Position numbers and translations under genes: made by a program. A model generated the notes under the pieces. The model worked only from the letters and a program-made list of their open reading frames with translations, did no database searches and was not told the origin of the DNA. Positions 34,166 through 42,504 of a stretch of 64,000 nucleotides of DNA are shown here, piece by piece (the stretch's first letter is position 1; the number at the start of each line of letters is the position of its first letter). Source of the stretch: Myxococcales bacterium (GTDB lineage: Bacteria; Myxococcota_A; Polyangia; Polyangiales; Polyangiaceae); the NCBI GenBank assembly GCA_016703425.1, contig JADJCA010000016.1, forward strand, positions 62,001 through 126,000, in the 5' to 3' direction.

Positions 34166-35530
34166 TCAGATGCCGCGGAACGACAGGGTCGCGCGAAGGC
34201 CGGCGGCGGGCGCGTCGGCCAGCTCGAAGCCCACATTCTGCCACCCAGCGATTTCTGCGGCCATGAACAGCGGTACGGCCGAAGGTCGCGCGTAGGTGCC
34301 CGGCTCAATCTCAAGCTCGATGAGCGGAACGCGCGCCGTGGCCGGCAACGTGGACCCGGAATCGTCGACGTGGACGAGGCAGCCGGACTTGGCGGCGACG
34401 ACGCGCACGACCACCTCTGTGCCGCGCGCGGAGGCCGCGATGGCGTGCTCGACCAACTGCCGCACGAGCACGTCGGTCGCGCGGGGCGCAGCGCGCACGT
34501 GAAGCGGGCCTTCGGCCTCGACGCGAAGGACAACCTCGCCACGCGCCGCGCGGCCTCCCACCGATCGGATGGCTTCGCGAACCACGTCGACGATGTCGAC
34601 GTTGCCGTGCGGCTCCGCGGGATCGAGCTCTCCGAAGCTCGACAACATGCCGACGACACCTTGCGCGCGCGAAAGGGCGCGTCGCACGCCTTCACCGCGA
34701 TCATCGTCGGTCTCGGACTTGCCCGCCTTCTGGGACGAAGCATGAGCCGCCCCCGCCAAGACGCCGCGCAACTCGCCGGCGATCCCGCGCGAGAGTCGCA
34801 ACAAGCTGCCCAGACCGTCGCCGTGAACGCTGCGCGAGGTTCGGGCTGGACCGCCCGCGAGCTCGTCGGTGTCGACGAGTTGCGCGAGCTCGCGCGCGTA
34901 CGCTTCGCCCTGCTTTTTGGCCTCGTCTAGCTCCTTACGGAGCTTCTCCGCTTCGCTCCGTTCGGCCACGCCTTCTGCCGGCAAGGCCAGGGTTTCGGCG
35001 CCGCCGTCGAGCTCGTACCGGCCGCCATAGCGGAGCGCCATGCGACTGAGCAGGGCGCGCTCGGTGTCGGACGTCGCCGTGCTGTCGGGGCCCAGCACCG
35101 CGGAGACACGAACCTCGTCGCCATCGCGCTTGATGGTCACCGACGCGCCGGCCCCGGACTCATGGCCGACAAGGACCTGGAGCATTCGCCGCAGCTCGCT
35201 CTCCTCGCCGAACACCTCGGTACCGCTGCCGGGCTCAATGGAGATGTGTGCGTCGGGCGCGATTTCCCAGAGCAGCGCCGCGAGATCGATGCGCCCACGG
35301 CGGCCGCGTCCCGTCGCCGGGCCGTGCAACGTCGACAAGACGCGCATGGCGTCGTCGAGCGCGTCGAGCGTGGCGTCCAGCTGGACCTCCGCACCCACGG
35401 GCTCCGCCGAGGGGACGACCGCGGCCCCCTTCAAGCCCTGAACCCCCAAGCGCAGGCGTTGGGCTGCGCCCTTCGCTTCTTGCGTGAGCAACCAACCGAG
35501 CTCTTGTTTGGTGAGGCGTCCGCGGGACAT
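34166..35530 (-). CDS. Protein with two degenerate GHKL-like domains
   Basis: 454 aa from ATG 35530 (an ATG at 35560 would overlap the divergent gene). The N-terminal half (LAALLWEIAPDAHISIEPG, ELRRMLQVLVGHESGAG, VSAVLGPDS) and the C-terminal half (VREAIRSVGGRAARGEVVLRVE, ATDVLVRQLVEHAIAASARG, CLVHVDDSGSTLP) both resemble histidine-kinase ATPase domains. A coiled coil (EAEKLRKELDEAKKQGEAYARELAQLVDTDEL) joins them. No H-box phosphorylatable His is visible, and N-box residues are poorly kept. It probably works with the receiver gene downstream, as a regulator rather than as a normal kinase. Confidence 0.65.
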   Translation of the reverse strand: MSRGRLTKQELGWLLTQEAKGAAQRLRLGVQGLKGAAVVPSAEPVGAEVQLDATLDALDDAMRVLSTLHGPATGRGRRGRIDLAALLWEIAPDAHISIEPGSGTEVFGEESELRRMLQVLVGHESGAGASVTIKRDGDEVRVSAVLGPDSTATSDTERALLSRMALRYGGRYELDGGAETLALPAEGVAERSEAEKLRKELDEAKKQGEAYARELAQLVDTDELAGGPARTSRSVHGDGLGSLLRLSRGIAGELRGVLAGAAHASSQKAGKSETDDDRGEGVRRALSRAQGVVGMLSSFGELDPAEPHGNVDIVDVVREAIRSVGGRAARGEVVLRVEAEGPLHVRAAPRATDVLVRQLVEHAIAASARGTEVVVRVVAAKSGCLVHVDDSGSTLPATARVPLIELEIEPGTYARPSAVPLFMAAEIAGWQNVGFELADAPAAGLRATLSFRGI

Positions 35531-35558
35531 GAGCGTCCACGCAGCGTACCATCGGTCC

Positions 35559-35873
35559 ATGTTGCGGGAAGAGAGAGTGGCGGCCCTCACCTTTGACGCC
35601 AACAAGGACGCCCTGGACCTCGAGCTGGTTGGCGCGTTGCCAGCCGCGTTTTCAGGCGCCACACGGGCGCAGCTCTTGCTCGATGCGGCGGGCTTTCTCG
35701 TGGGCGTCGACGTGGGTGCCGAACCGCTACGGACCGTCGCGATGCTCGGACGCCACGAAGACGTGAACCGCACCGTTGACGTTACGGTGCAGATCGTCGC
35801 GGGGCGCGTCCGCATTTCCGACGCCGCGAGGCTCGTCCGAGCGCGCGAGGCTAACCCTTACCTTCCGCGGTAG
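35559..35873 (+). CDS. Hypothetical protein
   Basis: 104 aa from ATG 35559. It has beta-strand-rich composition (VAALTFDANKDALDLELVGALP, LLLDAAGFLVGVDVG, NRTVDVTVQIVAGRVRIS) and no signal peptide. Reading is supported by normal codon use and by the sequence looking like a folded domain. The ATG is in the first bases of the divergent gene's alternative start, so one of the two starts is misplaced. No family recognised. Confidence 0.6.
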   Translation: MLREERVAALTFDANKDALDLELVGALPAAFSGATRAQLLLDAAGFLVGVDVGAEPLRTVAMLGRHEDVNRTVDVTVQIVAGRVRISDAARLVRAREANPYLPR

Positions 35874-35907
35874 CGGTAAGCAAAGCGCGGCCCACAGGAG
35901 GCCGACC

Positions 35908-37692
35908 TCACGCCTTCGTCTTCGCTCGGATCGCACCCGCCGTGAGCCAGCCGCGCTCGGTGGCCGTCAGGCGGGCCGTGGCTTGGACCTTTCCTGAGCC
36001 CATGGCGAGGGTCTGCGGGCCGTCTGCGAACGCTGCCGGCGCCGGCACTTGAACGGCCTTGCCCTTAGCCGCGGAGCCCTTCGGGGCCAAGCCTTCGAGC
36101 GGCAAGACGCCGGCGGCGCCGAAGATGGTCGCGAGAGGACTCGGCATCGCCGCCGCGAGCACCGCGCGCAGGCCAGCGGCCCGCCCTTCGAGGACGCGCG
36201 CCGCAAGGGCCCGCGTCTCGTCGACGCTCGCCGCAACGGCGACGACGGCCTTGGCTCCGCCTTCGAAGGTCGCTGCGTCGACGACCTCGAGCGCCTGCGC
36301 CGCCTTCCACGCAGGCGCGAGCGCGAGATCCGGGGGCTCCTTCTTCGGCGCGGCCTCGGTTCCCTTTCGGTCGCGGACGACGAGCACGTCGTCCGTCGGC
36401 AGGACGCGGGGCACGGTCACGCGGACGGGTCGCTTGAACGTGCGCGGGTCCGTGATTTCACCTGTCGCGACGACGGCCGCGACCGTCTCCGCTGAGGCCA
36501 CGATGTGTCCTGCGTGAGGACCCAGGCGGGGCTCTCGATCAACGGTGCGCACGCTAAGACCACCAGCGACGGGCGGATACATCGAGCCCGTCGCGAGGCG
36601 AGCGTCGGGCTCGACGAGCCGCGCCCCCGTGGCGATGAGATCGGTCAACGCGCCACCGGCTCCGAGGACCTCGAGCACCTGCCGCGAGGGAACGGCAAGG
36701 AGGAACTCGAGTCGCGAGGGAACGCGCTTCGACTTGAGCAACATCGCGACGGCGAACAGGTCGCGGAGCGTGGTCCCGCCGTCGCCGCCGAGGATGACCT
36801 GCGAGACCGGCTTGCCGGCGAGATCGCGGACGCTCCGCGGCGTCCCGGTTTCGTCGAGCAGCATCGGATCGACGGTGCCGAAGTCGAGGCTGACGACGTC
36901 TTCGCACGGCGCGCCGGCGTCGGGCACCAGCGCGCGGTGGGCCTTTGAGCGACGTTGATCGCGAAGGAAGACCTCGGTGCGCTCATCGCTGACGAAGAGG
37001 GCGGCGGCGGCGCCGATGGAGGGAGCGATGGACGCGAGAATCGCGCGCTCCGACACCGAGAGCCGCCGGACGCTCGGACCCGCGAACTCGAGGACGACGG
37101 GGGCGCGGTGCGCCGCCTCAACACGAGCGACGACGTCGCCGAGCCCCTTGCGCACCAGCTCGATGGCGGCGTCGCGCGCGCCGACGAACGGCCTGAAGTT
37201 TCCGCTCAGGAGGACCTGCACGCTCCTCGGCGGCCGGAGCCATACGCGGCCGTGCGTCAACGCCTCTGCCAACATGGGAGCGGGAACGACGATGGGCAAC
37301 ATGCCGATGCCGCCAACGCCCGCGAGGCGCGGCTCGTCGGTCACGCAGAGTCGGCCGGGGCTGGCGAACCGTTCGAGGTGCGTCATTGCCGGAAAGCCGA
37401 CGCCGGGCCGGCCGACTAGGACGTTGTGGCCAACGAAGTCCGCGGCGTCGAGCGCATCGCCCTGGCCAAGCTCCGTCACGCAAACGCCGTCGTAGGCAAT
37501 CGCGACCTCAACACCGGCTCGTTTGAGCCCAATCTCACGCGCCAGGTGCAGCGCCCGCGCCGGCGCGCGCGCCAGCACGATCTGGTCGACTTTTGCCTCG
37601 ACGACGTCCCCCTGTAGCGTGGGGTCCGTCGCTCGGCCGGAGAGGATCTTTTGCGCCATCGTGCGGGGCGGATCCCCGGCTTTTGCTCGCAT
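35908..37692 (-). CDS. Aconitase-family protein lacking the Fe-S cysteines
   Basis: 594 aa (583 from the internal ATG at 37659). The body follows aconitase/3-isopropylmalate dehydratase. Matching segments are MAQKILSGRA, VDQIVLARAPARAL, a long block ending TWLR-like HGRVWLRPPRSVQVLLSG, LSVSERAILASIAPSIGAAAALFVSDE, VEPDARLATGSMYPP, and a C-terminal swivel domain (ITDPRTFKRPVRV). The signatures that bind the 4Fe-4S cluster are absent. Where DSHTCT should be it reads LCVTDEPRLAG, and the TPTCGPC region reads EPDARLATG. A dehydratase reaction is unlikely. The gene may encode a regulatory or moonlighting pseudoenzyme. Confidence 0.75.
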   Translation of the reverse strand: MRAKAGDPPRTMAQKILSGRATDPTLQGDVVEAKVDQIVLARAPARALHLAREIGLKRAGVEVAIAYDGVCVTELGQGDALDAADFVGHNVLVGRPGVGFPAMTHLERFASPGRLCVTDEPRLAGVGGIGMLPIVVPAPMLAEALTHGRVWLRPPRSVQVLLSGNFRPFVGARDAAIELVRKGLGDVVARVEAAHRAPVVLEFAGPSVRRLSVSERAILASIAPSIGAAAALFVSDERTEVFLRDQRRSKAHRALVPDAGAPCEDVVSLDFGTVDPMLLDETGTPRSVRDLAGKPVSQVILGGDGGTTLRDLFAVAMLLKSKRVPSRLEFLLAVPSRQVLEVLGAGGALTDLIATGARLVEPDARLATGSMYPPVAGGLSVRTVDREPRLGPHAGHIVASAETVAAVVATGEITDPRTFKRPVRVTVPRVLPTDDVLVVRDRKGTEAAPKKEPPDLALAPAWKAAQALEVVDAATFEGGAKAVVAVAASVDETRALAARVLEGRAAGLRAVLAAAMPSPLATIFGAAGVLPLEGLAPKGSAAKGKAVQVPAPAAFADGPQTLAMGSGKVQATARLTATERGWLTAGAIRAKTKA

Positions 37693-37886
37693 GTCGTTTC
37701 GACTTTCTACGAAATACCCGTGAAAAATTGAGCCTATTTCCGGCGGGTCGCGCGACGGTAAACCGCCGGCGATAGCGCGGTCAAGCGGTGTCCGAGGGTC
37801 GGGGCCCGATGGAGCATGGAACGCCGCGTCTGGTGATTGCTCTTCGCGGTTGACCGTTTGCCGCGCGGCCCCGTACGTTGGCTCTC

Positions 37887-38243
37887 ATGTTCAAGGCCGT
37901 GCTTCGCGACATGGTGGAAAAGACCGATGGCGGTATCGCTGGACTCCTCATGGACGGCAGCGGAATCCCGGTGGACTCCTACAGCATCAGCGACGCTCCG
38001 TTCGACATCAACACCGTCGGAGCCGAGCTGAGCGTGGTGTTGAACCAGATCGGCAAGGCGTCGGAGATGCTCGACGCCGGCGCAGCTCAGGAGATCGCCG
38101 TCAACACGGAGAAAATGATCACCGTGATTCGCGCGATCAACTCCGAGTACTTTCTGGCGCTGACGATGCTCCCCTCGGGCAACTTCGGCAAGGGCCGGTT
38201 CATGATGCGAACGGCGGCCCCGAAGCTCCTCGCCGAGCTCTGA
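37887..38243 (+). CDS. Roadblock/LC7 domain protein
   Basis: A 118-aa MglB-like domain protein. FKAVLRDMVEKTDGGIAGLLMDGSGIPVDSYS, ELSVVLNQIGKASEMLDAGAAQEIAVNTEKMITVIRAI and YFLALTMLPSGNFGKGRFMMRTAAPKLLAEL follow the alpha-beta-alpha roadblock fold. The preferred start is ATG 37887; a TTG at 37878 is possible. Such proteins are GTPase-activating partners of Ras-like GTPases in polarity or gliding. No GTPase gene is adjacent. Only 71 bp separate it from the aroQ gene downstream. Confidence 0.85.
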   Translation: MFKAVLRDMVEKTDGGIAGLLMDGSGIPVDSYSISDAPFDINTVGAELSVVLNQIGKASEMLDAGAAQEIAVNTEKMITVIRAINSEYFLALTMLPSGNFGKGRFMMRTAAPKLLAEL

Positions 38244-38256
38244 TCGGCGCCCCTTC

Positions 38257-38316
38257 GGCGAGACGGGCGGCGAGACGGCTGGCGAGACGGGCGGTTAGAC
38301 GCGTGGCGAGACCGAT
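38257..38316 (+). repeat. 12-bp tandem repeat, five imperfect units
   Basis: Five consecutive 12-bp units based on GGCGAGACGGGC (38257-38268, 38269-38280, 38281-38292, 38293-38304, 38305-38316). They end inside the aroQ start codon. Units 1 and 3 are identical. The sequence can also be read as a repeated basic tetrapeptide in the aroQ frame. Confidence 0.75.
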
Positions 38317-38788
38317 GGCCAGCCGTCGCCCCAGTGCCGTTCGGCTCCTCTGCCTCTCGGGGCCGAACCTTCACCTTTTGGGTCGGCGCGAGCCGGATAT
38401 CTACGGCACCGAGACGCTCGACGCGATTCACCAGCGCGTGGCAGAGCGCGCTCGCTCGCTCGGGGCGTCGGTGGATTGCCGGCAGAGCAACCACGAGGGT
38501 GCGCTCATCGATTGGATCGGCGAGGCGAGCGGAGCCTTCGAGGGGATCCTCCTCAACGCCGGCGCCTACAGCCATACGTCCTTGGCGCTGGCGGATGCGC
38601 TGAGGGCCGTTCGTCTCCCGGCCGTCGAGGTGCATCTCTCGAATCCGGAGGCGCGTGAGCCCTTCCGGCGTCGCTCACGCGTCGCAGCGGCCTGCGTCGG
38701 AAAGATCGTGGGCTTCGGCGGAGACAGCTACGTGTTGGCCGTGGAAGCCCTGGTGGCACATCTCAGAAGAGCGGGCCTTGGCGCGTAA
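38315..38788 (+). CDS. aroQ: 3-dehydroquinate dehydratase, type II
   Basis: 157 aa from ATG 38315. Type II dehydroquinase of the shikimate pathway. Typical residues are LSGPNLHLLGRREPDIYG (Arg and Tyr of the active site), DCRQSNHEGALIDWI, ILLNAGAYSHTSLALADAL (Asn, His) and VEVHLSNPEAREPFRRRS. It is followed by accB and accC, the common neighbours of aroQ. Upstream DNA holds a 12-bp tandem repeat that runs into the start codon; if translated it would add an Arg/Ala-rich stretch. Confidence 0.95.
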   Translation: MASRRPSAVRLLCLSGPNLHLLGRREPDIYGTETLDAIHQRVAERARSLGASVDCRQSNHEGALIDWIGEASGAFEGILLNAGAYSHTSLALADALRAVRLPAVEVHLSNPEAREPFRRRSRVAAACVGKIVGFGGDSYVLAVEALVAHLRRAGLGA

Positions 38789-38856
38789 GCGCGTGCGCTG
38801 CGTACGAGTTTGCTCGCATCGACGCCGTTCCAATCGCGCACGCTTGCCCGGCATGA

Positions 38857-38899
38857 CAAGCCCGATTTCGGCGTAGCGTGGTTGTGAAATTCGCTCTAG
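38857..38899. repeat. Shortened copy of the palindromic intergenic repeat
   Basis: CAAGCCCGATTTCGGCG at 38857-38873 and GTTGTGAAATTCGCTCTAG at 38881-38899 match the arms of the element at 17639-17887 (GCAAGCCCGATTTC at 17702-17715; GTTGTGAAATGCGCTCTAG at 17772-17790). Here the two blocks are only 7 bp apart. The copy ends 9 bp before the accB start. Confidence 0.65.
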
Positions 38900-38908
38900 T
38901 GTCGCCGT

Positions 38909-39370
38909 GTGAACGTGGACATCGACAAGTTGAAGGTGCTCCTCGACGTCCTTATCGAGAAGGACATCGCAGAGTTCGAACACGAAGATGAGGCGCTGAA
39001 ACTTCGCGTCGTACGCGGCGCGCGTTACGCGGGCCCCACGGTCTTCGCCGGCCCAAGCCACGCAGCAGCTCCCGACGCGGGCGCGTCCGGCGCGGCGCGG
39101 GCCCCTGCCCCGTCGGCTGCCGACGCCGACTCCTACGACGTGACGAGCCCGTTCGTTGGGACGTTCTACCGCGCGCCGAGCCCCGACGCGCCGGTGTTCT
39201 GCGAAGTCGGCTCCGTCGTGCGACCCGGCCAGACGCTTTGCATCATCGAAGCGATGAAGCTGATGAACGAGATCGAGGCTGAGCACTCGGGCACCGTCGT
39301 CGAGGTCTACGCGCAGAACGGCAAGGCCGTCGAGTTCGGGCAGAAGCTCTTCCGCATCAAGAAGGCCTAA
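38909..39370 (+). CDS. accB: Acetyl-CoA carboxylase biotin carboxyl carrier protein
   Basis: 153 aa from a GTG. The N-terminal part (NVDIDKLKVLLDVLIEKDIAEFEHEDEALKLRVVRG) is the AccB helical region. A Pro/Ala linker leads to the biotinyl domain: VTSPFVGTFYRAPSPDAPVF, VRPGQTLCIIEAMKLMNEIEAE. EAMKLM carries the biotinylated lysine. Carries CO2 for malonyl-CoA formation with AccC and AccAD. It is 3 bp before accC, and the shortened palindromic repeat lies directly in front of it. Confidence 0.95.
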   Translation: MNVDIDKLKVLLDVLIEKDIAEFEHEDEALKLRVVRGARYAGPTVFAGPSHAAAPDAGASGAARAPAPSAADADSYDVTSPFVGTFYRAPSPDAPVFCEVGSVVRPGQTLCIIEAMKLMNEIEAEHSGTVVEVYAQNGKAVEFGQKLFRIKKA

Positions 39371-39373
39371 GCC

Positions 39374-40726
39374 GTGTTCAAGAAGATCCTCATCGCGAAT
39401 CGCGGCGAGATCGCCCTTCGTGTTCTCCGCGCGTGCCGCGAGCTCGGCATCAAGACCGTCGCCGTCTATTCGGAGCCCGACGCGCGAGCCCTGCACGTGC
39501 GCTTCGCCGATCAGGCCATTTGCATCGGCCCCGCCAACGCGTCGAAGAGCTACCTCAACATCCCCGCCATCATCAGCGCCGCGGAGATCACCGCCGCGGA
39601 AGCCATTCACCCCGGCTACGGCTTTCTGTCAGAGAACGCCGAGTTCGCGCGCCTCTGCGCCAAGTGTGGTGTGAAGTTCATCGGGCCCACGCCCGAGGCG
39701 ATGAGCGCGTGGGGCGACAAGGTCACCGCGCGCACGAACGCGGCGCGCTTCGGCTTGCCCCTTCTGCCGGGCTCGGCCGTGCTCCGCGACGTCACGCACG
39801 CCCTCGAGGAGGCGGAACGCATCGGCTACCCCGTCATCCTGAAGGCCTCCGGCGGCGGTGGCGGGCGCGGCATGCGCATCGTGCGCGTCGGCTCCGAGAT
39901 GGAGTCTTCGTTCCTGAGCGCGCGCCACGAGGCGGAGTCCGGCTTCAAGAACCCCGACGTCTACCTCGAGAAATTCATCGAGCGCCCCAAGCACATCGAG
40001 TTCCAGGTGATCGCCGACCAGCACGGCGGTGTCTGGACCCTCGGCGAGCGAGAATGCTCGATGCAGCGGCGCCACCAGAAGATCATCGAAGAGGCGCCCA
40101 GCCCCGCGATGACGAGCGAGATGCGCCAGTCCATGGCCGAGGTGATCCGGCGCGCCATCCGGGAGACCGGCTACACGTCGCTCGGCACCCTCGAGTTCAT
40201 CATGGATGAGCGCGGCGAGCTCTACTTCCTTGAGATGAACACGCGCGTGCAGGTCGAGCACCCGGTGACCGAGATGGTCACGGGCCTCGACCTCGTGCAG
40301 ATGCAAATCCGCGCAGCGGCGGGCGAGAAACTCGACCTTCCTGACACGCGTCCGTGGAGCTTTCGTGGCCACTCCATCGAGTGCCGCGTGAACGCGGAGG
40401 ATCCCGTCAGCTTTGCGCCGTGGCCCGGCCTCATCACGGAGTATTTTCCTCCCGGGGGCACGGGCGTGCGCGTTGACTCGGGCGTCTATGGCGGCTGGCG
40501 CGTCCCTTCCGACTACGACTCGCTGCTCGCCAAGCTCATCGTGCACGCGCCGACGCGCGCCGAGGCCATCACGCGCATGCGCCGCGCCCTCGACGAATTC
40601 ATCGTCGAGGGCATTCGCACCAACGTCGCGTTGCACAAGCGACTCCTCGAGCACGAGGAGATGATCGACGGCACGATGACGACGCGCACCATCGAAGGGC
40701 TCGTCGCGGCGCAAGCGAAACACTGA
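39374..40726 (+). CDS. accC: Acetyl-CoA carboxylase biotin carboxylase subunit
   Basis: A 450-aa ATP-dependent carboxylase that loads CO2 on AccB biotin. From GTG 39374: KKILIANRGEIALRVLRACRELGIKTVAVYSEPD, IHPGYGFLSENAEFA, ILKASGGGGGRGMRIV (ATP-grasp glycine loop), ECSMQRRHQKIIEEAPSP, YTSLGTLEFIMDERGELYFLEMNTRVQVEHPVTEMVTG. Length and motifs are those of standard AccC. Translationally close to accB (3 bp gap). Confidence 0.97.
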   Translation: MFKKILIANRGEIALRVLRACRELGIKTVAVYSEPDARALHVRFADQAICIGPANASKSYLNIPAIISAAEITAAEAIHPGYGFLSENAEFARLCAKCGVKFIGPTPEAMSAWGDKVTARTNAARFGLPLLPGSAVLRDVTHALEEAERIGYPVILKASGGGGGRGMRIVRVGSEMESSFLSARHEAESGFKNPDVYLEKFIERPKHIEFQVIADQHGGVWTLGERECSMQRRHQKIIEEAPSPAMTSEMRQSMAEVIRRAIRETGYTSLGTLEFIMDERGELYFLEMNTRVQVEHPVTEMVTGLDLVQMQIRAAAGEKLDLPDTRPWSFRGHSIECRVNAEDPVSFAPWPGLITEYFPPGGTGVRVDSGVYGGWRVPSDYDSLLAKLIVHAPTRAEAITRMRRALDEFIVEGIRTNVALHKRLLEHEEMIDGTMTTRTIEGLVAAQAKH

Positions 40727-40732
40727 GACCTC

Positions 40733-41146
40733 TCAGCGCGCGCTGGCTCGGTCGTAGAGTCCCGTAAGAAACGTGTGCCACGCGGCGCGCGCGCTGCCTG
40801 AGCGTGCGTTGCCGGTGTAGCGCGGACCGTGCACCGCGTCTGTGAACGAGAAGGAGAGCGCGAGCGCCGCCAAGACCGACCCGATGGCGACGGCGCGACG
40901 CGCCGGGCGGTGGGCCACAAACAACATCGACGCGCTCGCGGCGGCGCCGGGGATGATCCATTGCGAGAGCGGAAAGCCCTCGTCGCAAAGGTGCATCTGG
41001 CTGAGGCCGACGAGCGCGCACGCGCCGCCGAACCCCACGGCGGCCACGACGCGCGCCGGCGTCGGCGCGCCGTAGGACGCGCGCAGCGAGCGGCCCGCCG
41101 CCAGCGGGACGGCCAAGAGCACGAGAAAGTGGAGCAGCGCGAGCAC
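40733..41146 (-). CDS. Small integral membrane protein after tolB
   Basis: 137 aa from GTG 41146. A CTG overlapping the tolB stop is also possible. Four hydrophobic segments are visible: LALLHFLVLLAVPLAAG, VVAAVGFGGACALVGLSQ, WIIPGAAASASMLFVA and RAVAIGSVLAALALSFS. A CDEGFPLSQW loop lies between the second and third. It follows tolB by about 26 bp, where pal is usual. No family recognised; composition and close spacing support a real gene. Confidence 0.65.
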   Translation of the reverse strand: MLALLHFLVLLAVPLAAGRSLRASYGAPTPARVVAAVGFGGACALVGLSQMHLCDEGFPLSQWIIPGAAASASMLFVAHRPARRAVAIGSVLAALALSFSFTDAVHGPRYTGNARSGSARAAWHTFLTGLYDRASAR

Positions 41147-41172
41147 GTCGAGTCGGTACGCGGCGCGCGGCG

Positions 41173-42504
41173 TCAGTTGCCTTCCCAGCGCAAGCTCTCG
41201 CCGACCATTCGGCTGATCTTCTGGACGTTCTGTCCAAGGGGGTTCGCGGTGAAGAGCCCGCCGCCGTCGCGCGTGGAAAAGAAGGCGACGATGCGGCCGT
41301 CGGGGGAGCACGCCGGGTACGTGTTCGAGCCTTGATCCTGCGTCAGCCGACGCATGCTCGACGAGCTGCCCGATGCATCAACGCTGAAGACATCCCACGT
41401 TGCGCCGTCGCGGCCCATGAAGAGCACGCGCGGGTCGTCGGGGTCGTTGCACCAGACGGGCGCCATGTTGTAGGCGCCGCGAAAGCTCACGCGTTTGCCG
41501 TCGACGTAGATCTGCGGGCTGCCACCTTGGTTCGAGACGTAGGCCAAGCGGCCGCCGGGACCGAACGACGGGTGCGTGTTGAGGCCTCCGCTCGTGACCT
41601 TCTGGAGATTCTGCCCGTCGCTCGAGCCAACGAACACATCGCTCTGGCCACCTTGCGAGATGACGGCGGCCATCTTGCCGCCACCAAACGCTGCGCCGAA
41701 GACCAACCCCGGGTGCTTGAAGACCGGTTCTGAAGCCCCCACGCGGAAGAGCGCGTAGGTGCCATCGGCGAGTCCCGCGGCGTAGTAGATGCCGCCGGGC
41801 CCGGTGGCCGGCGCGAGCGCGACGTTCGAGACCGTGGAGAGGGGCGTCATCCCCTGCCCGTCGCCGTCGATGGCAAAGATGCCCTTTTGCCCCTTGGTCG
41901 TCGTGGCGCTGAAGACGAGCCGCGTCCCAAAACTTCCGGCCCGACCGGTGAACCAGTTGAGCACTTCGTTGGCAAACTGATGAACAGCGCCGCGGACCCC
42001 CGAGGCGGGCACCTCGTATTCGCGCTTGAGGACGGCCTCGGCGCCACGGGACACCACGAAGAGGCGAAGCTCGAGGCGCACGTTCGAGCCCCGCATGGTG
42101 CTCGTGCCCTTGATCACGCCTTCGGCGCCGACGTTCCGCCAAGAAGCCGGGTCGATGCCGAGACCTTCAGCGCCCAAATTCGCGGTGAAGCTCTTCTCGT
42201 CGAGCACCTGAAAGAGGCTCGAGATGGTGAAGTCGCGACTCGCGGTGGTCACGACGGTAGAAGCGACTTCGCGCTCGCCGGCCGGCGGAACCACGGCGAT
42301 CTTGAAGAGCGCTCGCTGACCGCCCCCGACGGTGATCTGCGTGACGGCCCCCGACGCGGAAGCCTGCGGGAGCGGTGTGGCGGGCGGCGCTCCAGCCTTC
42401 TCGGTGGTCTGCGCCAGGGCAGGCCCCACCGACGCGAGGCACGCCATGACAAAAAGAGGCCAATACCGCCCGCGCCGTGCCGCCTGCTTCTGAACTACTT
42501 GCAT
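41173..42504 (-). CDS. tolB: Tol-Pal system periplasmic protein TolB
   Basis: 443 aa. Sec signal (PLFVMACLASVGPALA), then the N-terminal TolB domain (RALFKIAVVPPAG, ASRDFTISSLFQVLDEKSF, GVIKGTSTMRGSNVRLELRLF). A WD40-like beta-propeller follows (RLVFSATTTKGQKGIFAIDGDGQ, GRLAYVSNQGGSPQIYVDGKR, SNTYPACSPDGRIVAFFSTRDGG). It acts in the periplasm with Pal and TolA in outer-membrane constriction. The start overlaps the tolA gene by 10 bp. Confidence 0.93.
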   Translation of the reverse strand: MQVVQKQAARRGRYWPLFVMACLASVGPALAQTTEKAGAPPATPLPQASASGAVTQITVGGGQRALFKIAVVPPAGEREVASTVVTTASRDFTISSLFQVLDEKSFTANLGAEGLGIDPASWRNVGAEGVIKGTSTMRGSNVRLELRLFVVSRGAEAVLKREYEVPASGVRGAVHQFANEVLNWFTGRAGSFGTRLVFSATTTKGQKGIFAIDGDGQGMTPLSTVSNVALAPATGPGGIYYAAGLADGTYALFRVGASEPVFKHPGLVFGAAFGGGKMAAVISQGGQSDVFVGSSDGQNLQKVTSGGLNTHPSFGPGGRLAYVSNQGGSPQIYVDGKRVSFRGAYNMAPVWCNDPDDPRVLFMGRDGATWDVFSVDASGSSSSMRRLTQDQGSNTYPACSPDGRIVAFFSTRDGGGLFTANPLGQNVQKISRMVGESLRWEGN

